Shown here: positions 48,579 to 56,912 of the stretch, piece by piece
Numbering within the stretch: position 1 is the first letter of the stretch
Layout of the letters: the number at the start of each line of letters is the position of its first letter
From: Gemmatimonadota bacterium
GTDB lineage: Bacteria; Gemmatimonadota; Gemmatimonadetes; Gemmatimonadales; Gemmatimonadaceae
Direction: 5' to 3'
Length of the DNA stretch: 61,124 nucleotides
Assembly: GCA_027622655.1 (NCBI GenBank)
Contig: JAQBYI010000016.1
Span: 1 to 61,124, forward strand
Position numbers and translations under genes: made by a program
Notes under the pieces: model-generated
Database searches by the model: none
What the model saw: only the letters and a program-made list of their open reading frames with translations
Told to the model about the DNA's origin: nothing

Positions 48579-48955
48579 TACTTGGTCACCTTCTTCTTGC
48601 CGGCGATGGCGCGACGCGGCCCCTTCTTGGTGCGCGCGTTCGTATGCGTCCGCTGTCCGCGAACCGGCAACCCCTTCCGGTGACGTCCACCGCGGTACGT
48701 GCCGATGTCCATCAGGCGCTTGATGTTCATCGCGATCTCGGTGCGCAGCGCACCCTCGACGCGATAGGTCTTTTCAATTTCCTGGCGAAGCTTGTTGATG
48801 TCCGCGTCGGTAAGATCCTTGACGCGCTGGTCCGGACTCACGCCCGAGGCTTCGATGATACGGCGGGCGACGACGTGGCCGATACCGTAGATGTAGGTGA
48901 GTCCGACTTCGACGCGCTTTTCGCGCGGAAGGTCGACTCCTGAGATTCGTGCCAT
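48578..48955 (-). CDS. rpsM: 30S ribosomal protein S13
   Basis: A 125-residue small-subunit head protein that contacts the P-site tRNA and the large subunit. It has the opening [20 protein letters not shown], a helix-hairpin-helix-like [14 protein letters not shown] and the basic tail [20 protein letters not shown]. It lies 6 nt after rpmJ. Confidence 0.98.
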   Translation of the reverse strand: MARISGVDLPREKRVEVGLTYIYGIGHVVARRIIEASGVSPDQRVKDLTDADINKLRQEIEKTYRVEGALRTEIAMNIKRLMDIGTYRGGRHRKGLPVRGQRTHTNARTKKGPRRAIAGKKKVTK

Positions 48956-48961
48956 GTTTGA

Positions 48962-49078
48962 TTAGCCCTGACGCTGCTTGTGCTTGGGATTGCGCGAGCA
49001 AATGATGCGAACCACTCCGCGGCGGGTGACCACCTTGCAGTGCTCGCAAATCGGCTTGACGCTGGTACGAACTTTCAC
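48962..49078 (-). CDS. rpmJ: 50S ribosomal protein L36
   Basis: A 38-residue zinc-ribbon protein with Cys11, Cys14, Cys27 and His33 ([10 protein letters not shown] and [13 protein letters not shown]). The GTG at 49078 is chosen because it begins at the universal KVRTSVKP and has GGAG 6 nt upstream; the open frame runs 26 codons further but is not L36-like. It begins the ribosomal cluster here: no infA, map or secY precedes it. Confidence 0.97.
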   Translation of the reverse strand: MKVRTSVKPICEHCKVVTRRGVVRIICSRNPKHKQRQG

Positions 49079-49108
49079 GCTGAACTCCGACTCGAACGGC
49101 CGAGACAC

Positions 49109-49138
49109 GTTATCACACCCCGATTTGGGGCAAGTCAC
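49109..49138 (-). promoter_or_regulatory. Possible promoter of the rpmJ-rpmB cluster
   Basis: On the minus strand GTGACT (49133-49138) and GATAAC (49109-49114) are 18 nt apart, each a 4-of-6 match to the sigma-70 consensus. The -10 lies 31 nt before the rpmJ start. The 225-nt spacer and absence of an upstream ribosomal gene make a promoter in this region likely, but this exact site is a guess. Confidence 0.35.
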
Positions 49139-49303
49139 GAAGGATACCCGGGACACACCCTTGACACAAGGGGGATGACTGACGTGTACCCGAAGCGCAC
49201 CGGGCTCTCGGTGGCGTCATCAATAATGAAATCGCGCGCGTAGCCCGAACCGGTTGCGGGGCGTCGTACGAGGTTGGGGAAGCAACCGTCCCTGCCGCCG
49301 ACG

Positions 49304-50038
49304 CTATCCGCCGAGCTCGGCGACGATGTCTGCGTACGCCCGGGCCGGATCGGCGGCGGAGGTCACTGCACGCCCGAGAATGACCCACGTGGCACCTATT
49401 CCCCGCGCAACTGCAGGCGTCACGACGCGAGACTGATCATGAGCGTCGCCGCCCGGCATGCGGATTCCCGGGACGAGCGTTCCAAGGGCGTCGCCGTACG
49501 CCGCGCGCACGGCCGCAGCTTCAGCGCCGGCGCAGACCACTCCACGGGCCCCACATTCTACTGCCCGACCTGCGAATCGTAGAACCGCACCGTGGGTCGT
49601 TTCTGCAGTACTTCCGACCGCCGCGGCGTAACCGACATCGTCGAAGGACGTCAGGACAGTCACGGCCAGCACGCCCGTTCGCGCCCCCGGTCCGCCCGCG
49701 CCTTCGACGGCCGCGCGCTGCATTGCTTCGCCCCCGATCGCGTGCACCGTGACGAGATCAACACCGAGCGCCGCCGCGGACTGCGTCGCACCACGGACCG
49801 TGTTCGGAATGTCGTGCAGCTTGAGATCGAGGAACACGCGCTTGGACTGAGCAATGAGCCACTCGACCACGGCCGGACCTTCACGGGTGAACAGCTGGAG
49901 CCCGACTTTGTAGAAATCCGCTCTCGGGCCGACCCTGTCGACGAGCGACTGCGCGTCGCGCATCGTCGGCACGTCGAGTGCCACGATCGGCGTCGGAAAC
50001 GCCGATGGGCTAGCGCCGCTCGCTGAACCCGACGTCAC
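49304..50038 (-). CDS. pyrF: Orotidine 5'-phosphate decarboxylase
   Basis: Last step of UMP synthesis. The 244-residue product has PIVALDVPTMRDAQSLVDRV, the catalytic FLDLKLHDIPNTV (Asp-x-Lys-x-x-Asp), and GIRMPGGDAHDQSRVVTP near the C-terminus. The GTG at 50038 overlaps the pyrD stop by 4 nt, so the two enzymes are translationally coupled. The longer frame to 50098 lies within pyrD. Confidence 0.95.
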   Translation of the reverse strand: MTSGSASGASPSAFPTPIVALDVPTMRDAQSLVDRVGPRADFYKVGLQLFTREGPAVVEWLIAQSKRVFLDLKLHDIPNTVRGATQSAAALGVDLVTVHAIGGEAMQRAAVEGAGGPGARTGVLAVTVLTSFDDVGYAAAVGSTAETTHGAVLRFAGRAVECGARGVVCAGAEAAAVRAAYGDALGTLVPGIRMPGGDAHDQSRVVTPAVARGIGATWVILGRAVTSAADPARAYADIVAELGG

Positions 50039-50973
50039 GCCGGCCACGCGAGCGAGCCGATGATCTCGGCGATGGATCGCACACCGTGATGGGCGCACCA
50101 GCGCTCGAGATCGGCAACGACGCGCTCAGGAAGGCGCGGATCGGCGAGCGCAGCTGTCCCAACTCCGACGAGTGTTGCTCCTGCCATCAAATACTGAAGG
50201 GCGTCGTCCGCCGACCCGACGCCTCCGACACCGAGAATCGGCAATGACACCGCGGACCGGACCCGCCAAGTGGCTAGTACGCCGACCGGCCGAAGCCCTG
50301 GACCGCTCACTCCGCCGGACCCGAACCCGAGCGCGGGACGCCGCGTGGCGGTCTCGATCACGAGGCCGGGAATCGTGTTGACGACGGTGATGCCGTCTGC
50401 GCCGGCGTCGGCTGCGCACCGCGCGACGTCCGCAATATTTCCAAGCGTCGGTGAAAGCTTCACAAAGAGCGGTCGCTTCGTGGCGGTGCGCGCAAGGCGG
50501 ACGAGTTGTGCCAGCGCGTCCGCGTCGGCCCCGAACTCGAGGCCGCCTTGCCGTGTATTCGGGCAGCTGACGTTGAGCTCGTAGCCGTGATGACCATCCG
50601 CGTCATCGAGGAGCCTGATGACTTCGGCGAAATCCTCAACGACGCGCCCAACGACGTTCACAATCACGCGAGCGTGATGAAGTTCGCGGGCGAGCCACGG
50701 CAGATCGTCCCGGCGAACTGCCGCGGCGCCGGGATTCGCGAGTCCCACAGCGTTGATCATCCCGTCGCCGCAGTCGGCAACCCTCGGCGCCGGCGCACCG
50801 GGGCGAGGTTCGACACTCACGGCCTTTGTCACGAGGCCGCCCAGCCGGTCGAGGCGCATCACCCCCGCGAGCTCGCGCCCGTAGGCTGCGGTTCCCGCAG
50901 CGAGCATCAGCGGATTCTGGAATTGGATGCCTGCCGCCGCGACCGCGAGCACCGGCCGCGGCGATTGGTTCAC
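50035..50973 (-). CDS. pyrD: Dihydroorotate dehydrogenase (class 1B type)
   Basis: Oxidises dihydroorotate to orotate with bound FMN. The 312-residue product has NPLMLAAGTAAYGRELAGVM, the catalytic cysteine in LNVSCPNTRQGG, FVKLSPTLGNI, NTIPGL and GVGGVGSADDALQYLMAGA. Class 1B enzymes use a PyrK subunit; none is seen here. The GTG at 50973 overlaps the stop of the amidase gene (GTGA). Length fits the class. Confidence 0.94.
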   Translation of the reverse strand: MNQSPRPVLAVAAAGIQFQNPLMLAAGTAAYGRELAGVMRLDRLGGLVTKAVSVEPRPGAPAPRVADCGDGMINAVGLANPGAAAVRRDDLPWLARELHHARVIVNVVGRVVEDFAEVIRLLDDADGHHGYELNVSCPNTRQGGLEFGADADALAQLVRLARTATKRPLFVKLSPTLGNIADVARCAADAGADGITVVNTIPGLVIETATRRPALGFGSGGVSGPGLRPVGVLATWRVRSAVSLPILGVGGVGSADDALQYLMAGATLVGVGTAALADPRLPERVVADLERWCAHHGVRSIAEIIGSLAWPA

Positions 50974-51887
50974 TTGCCCGGGCCTGATGTACCGCCCGAA
51001 ACGCGTCGCTCGAAGCGCGCGAGGTATTCGAGTGCGGAATCCGCTATTGCGAGGCCAGCCTCGGCCTGCCCGGCGGTGCTCGACATCCAATCGGCTTCGG
51101 GACCGTTGGTTCCGAATCCGATCTCCACCAGAACGGCTGGCATATAGGCGGTCACAAGGACGCGAAACCCAGCCTGCTTGACGCCGCGGCTCGGCCCCGG
51201 GTGCGTGCCCCGAAGGCCGGCCTGCATGATGGACGCAAGTTCACTCGATTCGCGCAAATGCTGGTTCTGCAGCATGTCGTTGAACATGAAGTCGACGGCA
51301 CTATCCGATGTCCGCTCACCGCCGTCATCGAATCGACTGACTTCATTTTCCATATCGGCGACGCGCCGTTCGTCCTCGGTCTTTGCCTCGGCAAGGAAGT
51401 ACGTTTCGAATCCGCGGGTGGCGCCCGGCGATTTCCACTTCGGGTTCGCCGCGTTCACGTGCACGGAAATGAAGAGGTCGCCATTTTCGCGGTTCGCGAT
51501 CCGCCCCCGGTCGCCGAGCGCGATGAGCGTGTCTGCCGTGCGGGTCATTACCACTTTGACGCCAGCAGCCTCAAGGCGTGCCTGGACTTGTTTCGCGACT
51601 GCGAGCACGACGTCTTTTTCATAAAGCCGACGCCTCGCCGAAGTCATTCCCGTCATCCCGGGGTCGCGACCGCCGTGGCCGGCGTCAATGATGACGGTTC
51701 GACGCCGCGGCACCTCGGTCGCAGAAGGCGGTTTCGTTGTGGCCGTCGTAGAGCGCTCCGCGGCAGCGGCGGGCACTTTCGCTGCGCCGGATTGCGCCGA
51801 TGCTGCAGCGGCGCCCAACATCGCGACGCAAGCGGCCATAGCGAATGAACCGCCGCGCACCAGCGCGAACGACTTCAAGCGATTCAT
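50970..51887 (-). CDS. N-acetylmuramoyl-L-alanine amidase
   Basis: A 305-residue exported peptidoglycan hydrolase. It has a signal peptide (about residues 1-31, ending AAASA), a Thr/Pro-rich linker, and an Amidase_3 domain with the zinc-binding IIDAGHGGRDPGM, LFISVHVNAA and a C-terminal PAVLVEIGFGTNGPE. It cuts the bond between N-acetylmuramate and L-Ala. Its start is coupled to the smpB stop (ATGA). No cell-wall-targeting domain is visible. Confidence 0.93.
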   Translation of the reverse strand: MNRLKSFALVRGGSFAMAACVAMLGAAAASAQSGAAKVPAAAAERSTTATTKPPSATEVPRRRTVIIDAGHGGRDPGMTGMTSARRRLYEKDVVLAVAKQVQARLEAAGVKVVMTRTADTLIALGDRGRIANRENGDLFISVHVNAANPKWKSPGATRGFETYFLAEAKTEDERRVADMENEVSRFDDGGERTSDSAVDFMFNDMLQNQHLRESSELASIMQAGLRGTHPGPSRGVKQAGFRVLVTAYMPAVLVEIGFGTNGPEADWMSSTAGQAEAGLAIADSALEYLARFERRVSGGTSGPGK

Positions 51888-52366
51888 CGCACTTTCAGGG
51901 CGCGCGCGATTTCACGCTCACCCTCCCGCTGCTTGATGGTGGCGCGCTTGTCGTGGATTTTCTTTCCTTTGCCTAGACCAAGTTTCACTTTGGCGTGTGA
52001 CCCTTTGAAGTACACCTCGAGTGCAATCAGGGTGAGGCCCTGTCGCTCGACGGCGCCGATCAGCCGACGGATTTCCCGCTGGTGCAGCAAAAGCTTTCGC
52101 GTTCGTGCCGGTTCGTGATTGAACTGGTTCCCCATCTCGTACGGCGGGATGTGCATGTTCAGCAACCACACCTCTCCGTCCTTGACTATACCGAACGCGT
52201 CGTTGAGCGTGGCGCGGCCAGCGCGCAACGACTTGACCTCCGTACCCGTGAGCATCACGCCCGCTTCCCAGTGGTCGAGAATCTCATAATCGAACCTCGC
52301 CCGCTTGTTGCGCGCGATAACCCGCGTTGGATCGTCCCCGGACGGTTTTTCGGACGGCTTTGGCAT
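51884..52366 (-). CDS. smpB: SsrA-binding protein SmpB
   Basis: Partner of tmRNA in rescue of stalled ribosomes. The 160-residue product has NKRARFDYEILDHWEAGVML, TGTEVKSLRAGRATL, HIPPYEMGNQFNHEP and the basic C-terminal tail KGKKIHDKRATIKQREGERE. The ATG at 52366 gives the normal length; the longer frame adds unconserved residues. No tmRNA gene was found next to it. Confidence 0.96.
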   Translation of the reverse strand: MPKPSEKPSGDDPTRVIARNKRARFDYEILDHWEAGVMLTGTEVKSLRAGRATLNDAFGIVKDGEVWLLNMHIPPYEMGNQFNHEPARTRKLLLHQREIRRLIGAVERQGLTLIALEVYFKGSHAKVKLGLGKGKKIHDKRATIKQREGEREIARALKVR

Positions 52367-52479
52367 TGGGCAACTCGTCGCGGGCCCGCACATGCCCGCC
52401 TCACCCCTGCGGCAGGACCCATTGCTGGACGAAACTACGGGTGGCAACATCCCTCGACAACTGACGATTCGGCCCACCC

Positions 52480-52507
52480 TTGGGTATCAGTCGGGAAGCC
52501 GTTAGCT
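52480..52507 (+). promoter_or_regulatory. Possible promoter of tRNA-Leu
   Basis: TTGGGT (52480-52485) and TTAGCT (52502-52507) are 16 nt apart, 12 nt before the tRNA 5' end. The spacing and closeness suit a tRNA promoter, but both boxes match the consensus only partly. Confidence 0.35.
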
Positions 52508-52519
52508 TGCTCCCTCCTC

Positions 52520-52604
<85 letters not shown>

Positions 52605-52720
52605 ACTTCAAAAGCAAACACAGGTAGAAGCAGACGGTTCACGGTTGACGGCCATTGTGCTGCCGCCTGTGGACCGTCGGCGTTTTGGGGACCACGAAGT
52701 GCCTTGGCCAGCGGCCGCCT

Positions 52721-53284
52721 TCAGCGCTTGGCGCCCACTTCGGAAGGCGGGAGGTGCTCCGGCAGCGACGCCGTGCCATATGCGTCACGCAGAGCGGCGT
52801 TTGCCTCGAGCACGTAGCCGCCGAGCAGTGCCGCCGCACGAACCAATGGAGTGCCGGCACTGCGGGTGCCGTCGGACGCAAACGAAAGCAGCACACGTCC
52901 GAGCTTCTCGGCGGCACCGGCCGGGCCTCCGGTCGCAAAGAACGCCTCCCGATATCCCTGGCGACGGTCGGCAAACTGCCGCTCGGCCAGCTCACGCATG
53001 TCCGCCGCAATCCGCTCGTCGGCAGCAAGCGCCGCGCTCAGGGCCGCCGAGACCTGCGAGCTCGTGCGGTCGTCGAGCGCGTCGCGTTCGGCGACGAATA
53101 CGGCGATCGCCATCCGGGCGTAGCGCAGCTCCCACCGCGCATGATCCTCGTCACCGGCCGCCGCCGCCTTTGCGAGCCACTCAACGTCGTCTGAGTCGGG
53201 ATCGACGAGCGCGACTCCGACATACTTGCGCGCCTGCTGCTGGCGGACCCGCGCCGCCCGCCACTCAGGAGTGAACGGAATCAC
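52721..53284 (-). CDS. Hypothetical helical protein
   Basis: I do not recognise this 187-residue protein. It is rich in Ala, Arg, Glu and Asp and is predicted by eye to be almost all helical, with no signal peptide or membrane span. Short blocks such as GDEDHARWELRYARMAIAVF and FADRRQGYREAFFATG may be conserved. The GTG start lies 27 nt after the Rrf2 regulator stop, so the two may be co-transcribed. The plus-strand tRNA ends about 120 nt beyond its stop. Confidence 0.65.
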   Translation of the reverse strand: MIPFTPEWRAARVRQQQARKYVGVALVDPDSDDVEWLAKAAAAGDEDHARWELRYARMAIAVFVAERDALDDRTSSQVSAALSAALAADERIAADMRELAERQFADRRQGYREAFFATGGPAGAAEKLGRVLLSFASDGTRSAGTPLVRAAALLGGYVLEANAALRDAYGTASLPEHLPPSEVGAKR

Positions 53285-53311
53285 GCGGTCACCGGAGCTT
53301 CGCGGCAGCGT

Positions 53312-53767
53312 TCACGCGTGCAGAACGGGGAGCCCGACGCGAAGACGAACCGCCGGTTCTGGTTGCAGCAGGTCGGCAAGGAATACGCCGTCGAGCACTT
53401 CGTCGATGCGACGCTGGAGCATCAGCCACACCGGTCGAATGCTGCACTCGTGCGCGCTCGAGCACCGAACCTCGTCAACCGGATGAGTTTCACAATGCAG
53501 ATCGAACGTGACCAGTTCGGCAGCCGCGATGATTTCACGAACCGTGATTTCAGTCGCCGGCCGCGCCAGCGCGTACCCACCTCGGGCCCCGCGCGTGCTT
53601 GTGACGATATCTGCGCGTCGCAACCGGAGCAGAATCTGCTCGATGTAATCGGCGGGGAGACCTTCTCGCGTAGCGATCTCCCGGCCGTTCACGGCCCCGT
53701 CATCCGATCGCTTGGCGAGGTGCAGCGCGCAGATCACGCCATACTCGGCCCACGTGGTGATGCGCAT
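53312..53767 (-). CDS. Rrf2 family transcriptional regulator
   Basis: A 151-residue winged-helix regulator. It has MRITTWAEYGVICALHLAKR, the recognition segment GLPADYIEQILLRLRRADIV, TSTRGARGGYALARP and then three cysteines (DLHCETHPVDEVRCSSAHEC) in the position where IscR-type members bind an iron-sulfur cluster. It probably senses Fe-S status, redox or nitric oxide. No isc or suf genes are nearby, so the target is unknown. It is followed by an unknown helical protein. Confidence 0.9.
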   Translation of the reverse strand: MRITTWAEYGVICALHLAKRSDDGAVNGREIATREGLPADYIEQILLRLRRADIVTSTRGARGGYALARPATEITVREIIAAAELVTFDLHCETHPVDEVRCSSAHECSIRPVWLMLQRRIDEVLDGVFLADLLQPEPAVRLRVGLPVLHA

Positions 53768-53822
53768 ACCGAATAGTGGTCGCGAAAGCGGGCGACGACA
53801 AGAGCGCCGAGCCCATGGACGA

Positions 53823-55271
53823 CTACGGGTCGCGGCCGGGAACGCCGATGTCCGTCATCCGGCCGAGGTCGAGCACCTTGTCGAGCTGATCGGGCGGGAG
53901 CACGCCGAGTCGCGTTGCGAGGGCGCGAATCGACTCGCCTGTCTTGACCGATTCTTTGGCCAGTTCCGCCGCGCGTGCGTAGCCGATGTGCGGGGCCAGC
54001 GCCGTCGCGAGCGCGGCCGAACGCTCTACCCAGTAGGCAGCCTGCGCCTCATTCGCCTCGATTCCCGCGACACATCGGTCTGTAAACACGGTAACTGCGC
54101 GCGACAGTATCCCGATCGACATCAGCACATTGTGGCCCATCACCGGCATCATGACATTCAGCTCGAGCTGGCCATGCTCCGCGGAGAGCGCGACCGTCGT
54201 GTCGTTTCCGATCACCTGAAAGCAGACCTGATTGACCATCTCCGCGATCGATGGATTGACCTTTCCCGGCATGATACTCGAGCCCGGCTGCACCGCCGGG
54301 AGACGCAGTTCGTCAAAGCCCGTGCGGGGTCCGCTCGTGAGAAGCCGCAGATCACTCGCGATCCGCGAGAGCTCGATCGCGAGGCCGCGGAGCGCGCCGC
54401 TCACGCCTACGATGTCTCCCATCGACTGCATCAATTCGATGCGATTGGCGCCGAGCCGAAGATCCAGAGCCGTCGCGGTGCGCAAATGTGAGACGATCTG
54501 CTCCGGGTACTCAGCCTCCACGTTGACGCCGGTCCCGACAGCGCTCCCGCCGATTCCGAGGTCGCGCAAGTAGTCGGCAGCCTCGTCCACCCGACGCCCG
54601 CACCGCGCGATCGTGGCTGCCCATCCGGTGAATTCCTGGCCGAGCCGAATGGGCATCGCGTCCTGAAGATGCGTGCGACCAGCCTTCACGACATGGTTGA
54701 ACTCGACGCCCTTGCCCGCGAGCGCGGCGCAAAAATCGTCGAGTGCCACGCGAAGCAGCGCGAGCTCTGCAAGCGATGCCAACCGAATAGCCGTCGGAAT
54801 GACGTCGTTGGTCGACTGCGCCATGTTGACGTGATCATTCGGATGCACCGGCGCATACGCCCCGCGCGCGGCGCCGAGCAGTTCGTTCGCCCTGTTCGCA
54901 ATGACCTCGTTGACGTTCATGTTGAGCGAGGTCCCGGCACCGGCCTGAAATACGTCGACTACGAAGTGGTCGTCGAGCGACCCAGCGACAACTTCGTCGG
55001 CGGCGCGAACGATCGCATCTGCACGCAACGCGTCCAGTCGCCCCGTGGTGCGATGCGTGAGCGCGGCGGCCCGCTTGATCTGGGCGATCGCTCGAACGAA
55101 CACCCGCAGAGGACGCAACCCCGATATCGGAAAGTTCTCGACGGCACGTTGGGTCTGGGCCCCGTACAATGCGCCAGCAGGCACGACGACCTTTCCGAGG
55201 GGGTCGTGCTCAACACGATCCGCCGACTCGGCAGGCGCGGCCGAACGGCCGCTCGCGTCGGGCTCAGTCAC
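53823..55271 (-). CDS. aspA: Class II fumarase/aspartase family lyase, probably aspartate ammonia-lyase
   Basis: A 482-residue lyase. The superfamily signature GSSIMPGKVNPSIAEMVNQV is present. FQAGAGTSLNMNVNEVIANR, ENFPISGL and NQVCFQVIGND are closer to aspartases as I recall them; fumarases usually have QTGSGTQSNMN and ALTMVCAQVMGND. It therefore probably interconverts aspartate with fumarate and ammonia, but fumarase is not excluded. The GTG start at 55271 lies inside a tandem repeat; the other repeat GTGs are not in a usable frame. Confidence 0.85.
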   Translation of the reverse strand: MTEPDASGRSAAPAESADRVEHDPLGKVVVPAGALYGAQTQRAVENFPISGLRPLRVFVRAIAQIKRAAALTHRTTGRLDALRADAIVRAADEVVAGSLDDHFVVDVFQAGAGTSLNMNVNEVIANRANELLGAARGAYAPVHPNDHVNMAQSTNDVIPTAIRLASLAELALLRVALDDFCAALAGKGVEFNHVVKAGRTHLQDAMPIRLGQEFTGWAATIARCGRRVDEAADYLRDLGIGGSAVGTGVNVEAEYPEQIVSHLRTATALDLRLGANRIELMQSMGDIVGVSGALRGLAIELSRIASDLRLLTSGPRTGFDELRLPAVQPGSSIMPGKVNPSIAEMVNQVCFQVIGNDTTVALSAEHGQLELNVMMPVMGHNVLMSIGILSRAVTVFTDRCVAGIEANEAQAAYWVERSAALATALAPHIGYARAAELAKESVKTGESIRALATRLGVLPPDQLDKVLDLGRMTDIGVPGRDP

Positions 55272-55299
55272 GGCGCTGTCACGGCGCTGTCACGGCGAA
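55267..55299 (-). repeat. 11-bp tandem repeat across a stop and a start codon
   Basis: Three head-to-tail copies of an 11-bp unit (plus strand GTCACGGCGCT; the third differs at its end). The first copy contains the aspA GTG start and the third contains the stop codon (55290-55292) of the upstream lipoprotein gene. The repeat spans the whole 18-nt junction. Confidence 0.9.
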
Positions 55300-56093
55300 G
55301 CGGGCGGCACGTATGTGAATGCCGTGACGAGATTCATGAACGAGCGCGGGATCGGGACTTCCTCGAAGATCGTGCGAACGCGCTGGGCCTGGACCCTTCG
55401 GTTCGTGGCACCAAGCCAGAGCGAGGCCTCGTTGTCCGGTACGGCGTTACCGCCGTCATCCACGAACGTGCAGGCGATCTGCCGATCGAGCGTAGACGAC
55501 GCCGCGGTGGAGTACTGGAATGAGACCAACATTGCGGCGCCGACACCACCGGGAGGATTCCAACTCGCGACGAGCTGGGCGCCAGGCCCGGGGATGACGA
55601 CGTCGTCGAGAACGAAGGGCTCTGCGGTGCGACCGCTGAACGAGCTGGTCGGAAACCCGCTGGGGTCCCCGGCGACGTTGATCACAATCGAATCACCTGG
55701 CGTGTACGGAATCCCAGATGAACCCACCAACGTGTATTCGGGGTCGTTGCCGGTCGTCGAGCGCCTCAGCGTGTCGGAGCGCGAGCCGAGACGAATTTCG
55801 ATGAACGGCCCGGCAGTGACGGGCGTCTGGAATGGCGGCGTCGCAACTGGCGTATCGGAGTAAGGGGCTTGAAAGCACGTATCGATCACGGCTACCGATG
55901 TAAGGAAAGCGGCGCCGCTGAGCCGATAGAACCCGATGCTAGGGCTGGTCGTATACGCCGCTCCCGCGGCGGTGGACGTCAACGTACCGAGCCCGACCGG
56001 ATTGCCGGATGCGCCCGGCGTCGGGAAGTTGCAAGCGGCGGTTACCGTCGTCGCCAGCAGCGCTGCGAGCGCGAGCGGCTTTGTGATTTTCAT
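55290..56093 (-). CDS. Hypothetical lipoprotein
   Basis: I do not recognise this 267-residue protein. It has a lipoprotein signal with lipobox TAAC (Cys21), then a Thr/Ser/Pro/Gly-rich, probably beta-stranded body with no known motif. It is likely attached to the outer or inner membrane on the periplasmic side. The upstream 116-nt region shows no confident promoter. Its stop codon lies in a tandem repeat shared with the next gene's start. Confidence 0.75.
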   Translation of the reverse strand: MKITKPLALAALLATTVTAACNFPTPGASGNPVGLGTLTSTAAGAAYTTSPSIGFYRLSGAAFLTSVAVIDTCFQAPYSDTPVATPPFQTPVTAGPFIEIRLGSRSDTLRRSTTGNDPEYTLVGSSGIPYTPGDSIVINVAGDPSGFPTSSFSGRTAEPFVLDDVVIPGPGAQLVASWNPPGGVGAAMLVSFQYSTAASSTLDRQIACTFVDDGGNAVPDNEASLWLGATNRRVQAQRVRTIFEEVPIPRSFMNLVTAFTYVPPASP

Positions 56094-56209
56094 TTAGTGG
56101 TGTGTGCAGAGAAGTGGAGTGTGCGCGGGAGCCGGAAAACCGGTCACGCTGTTATGAGTAGCGCCTTCGATACCCTAGTACCCCGGATCCACAGAAAACG
56201 TTACGCAGA

Positions 56210-56887
56210 TCATTGGCCAAGTGGAACGGGTGCCACCGCGCGCGCCGTTCCGGGCACACGCAGCTCGCCGGTAAGGAACGGATTTGAAGTACGTTCGCGG
56301 CCGATGGTCGTCGGCGGACCGTGTCCCGGACGCACGACGGTCGCGTCGGCGAGGCCAAGCAGGCGCTCAAGCGAACGAACAAAGTCCCCAGGACTGCACA
56401 ACGGCAGGTCGGTGCGCCCAACTGAGCCTGCGAAAATACAGTCGCCGCCGAACACGACGCCGTCTGTCATAAATGCCACATGCCCCGGTGCGTGCCCCGG
56501 TACGTGCCAGACCGTGAACTGCGAAACACCCAGCGTCAAAACGTCGCCTTCGGCCAAGGTGCGATCGGCTGCGTCCGGTTGCTCGAACGGAATGCCGTAT
56601 TTCTTGGCTGCGACGGCCGCGAAAGAGTAGACAGGTGCGTCAAGCGGGTGCAGAAATACGGGTATTCCGGGCCACTCCCGGCGCACAGCAGATACAGCCC
56701 CGATGTGGTCAAGGTGCGCGTGCGTGAGCCAGACAGCCGTCGGTGTCACGCCGTGCCGAGCAACGAGCGCGACGATGCGATCGCCATCGTCGCCTGGATC
56801 GATCAGCACGGCGTCACGTGACCGTTCATCGACGATGAGGTAGCAGTTCTCCTCGAAGGGACCTACCGTAACGGAGTCTACGATCAT
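56210..56887 (-). CDS. MBL-fold metallo-hydrolase (glyoxalase II-like)
   Basis: A 225-residue metallo-beta-lactamase-fold enzyme. It has GPFEENCYLIVDE at the N-terminus, the metal motif THAHLDHIGA, HVPGHAPGHVAF, GGDCIFAGSVGRTDLP and VRPGHGPPT, which fit the glyoxalase II/YcbL-like subgroup. The substrate is unknown; thioesters are common in the group. The ATG at 56887 begins at the conserved N-terminus and lies 25 nt after the trxB stop. Confidence 0.9.
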   Translation of the reverse strand: MIVDSVTVGPFEENCYLIVDERSRDAVLIDPGDDGDRIVALVARHGVTPTAVWLTHAHLDHIGAVSAVRREWPGIPVFLHPLDAPVYSFAAVAAKKYGIPFEQPDAADRTLAEGDVLTLGVSQFTVWHVPGHAPGHVAFMTDGVVFGGDCIFAGSVGRTDLPLCSPGDFVRSLERLLGLADATVVRPGHGPPTTIGRERTSNPFLTGELRVPGTARAVAPVPLGQ

Positions 56888-56912
56888 CAAACGATGCTGC
56901 GCGTACGGCGCC

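Noticed and set aside
49161-49189. Plus-strand TTGACA with 17-nt spacing in the rpmJ-pyrF spacer
   Set aside because: The -10 position reads GTGTAC and no plus-strand gene follows.
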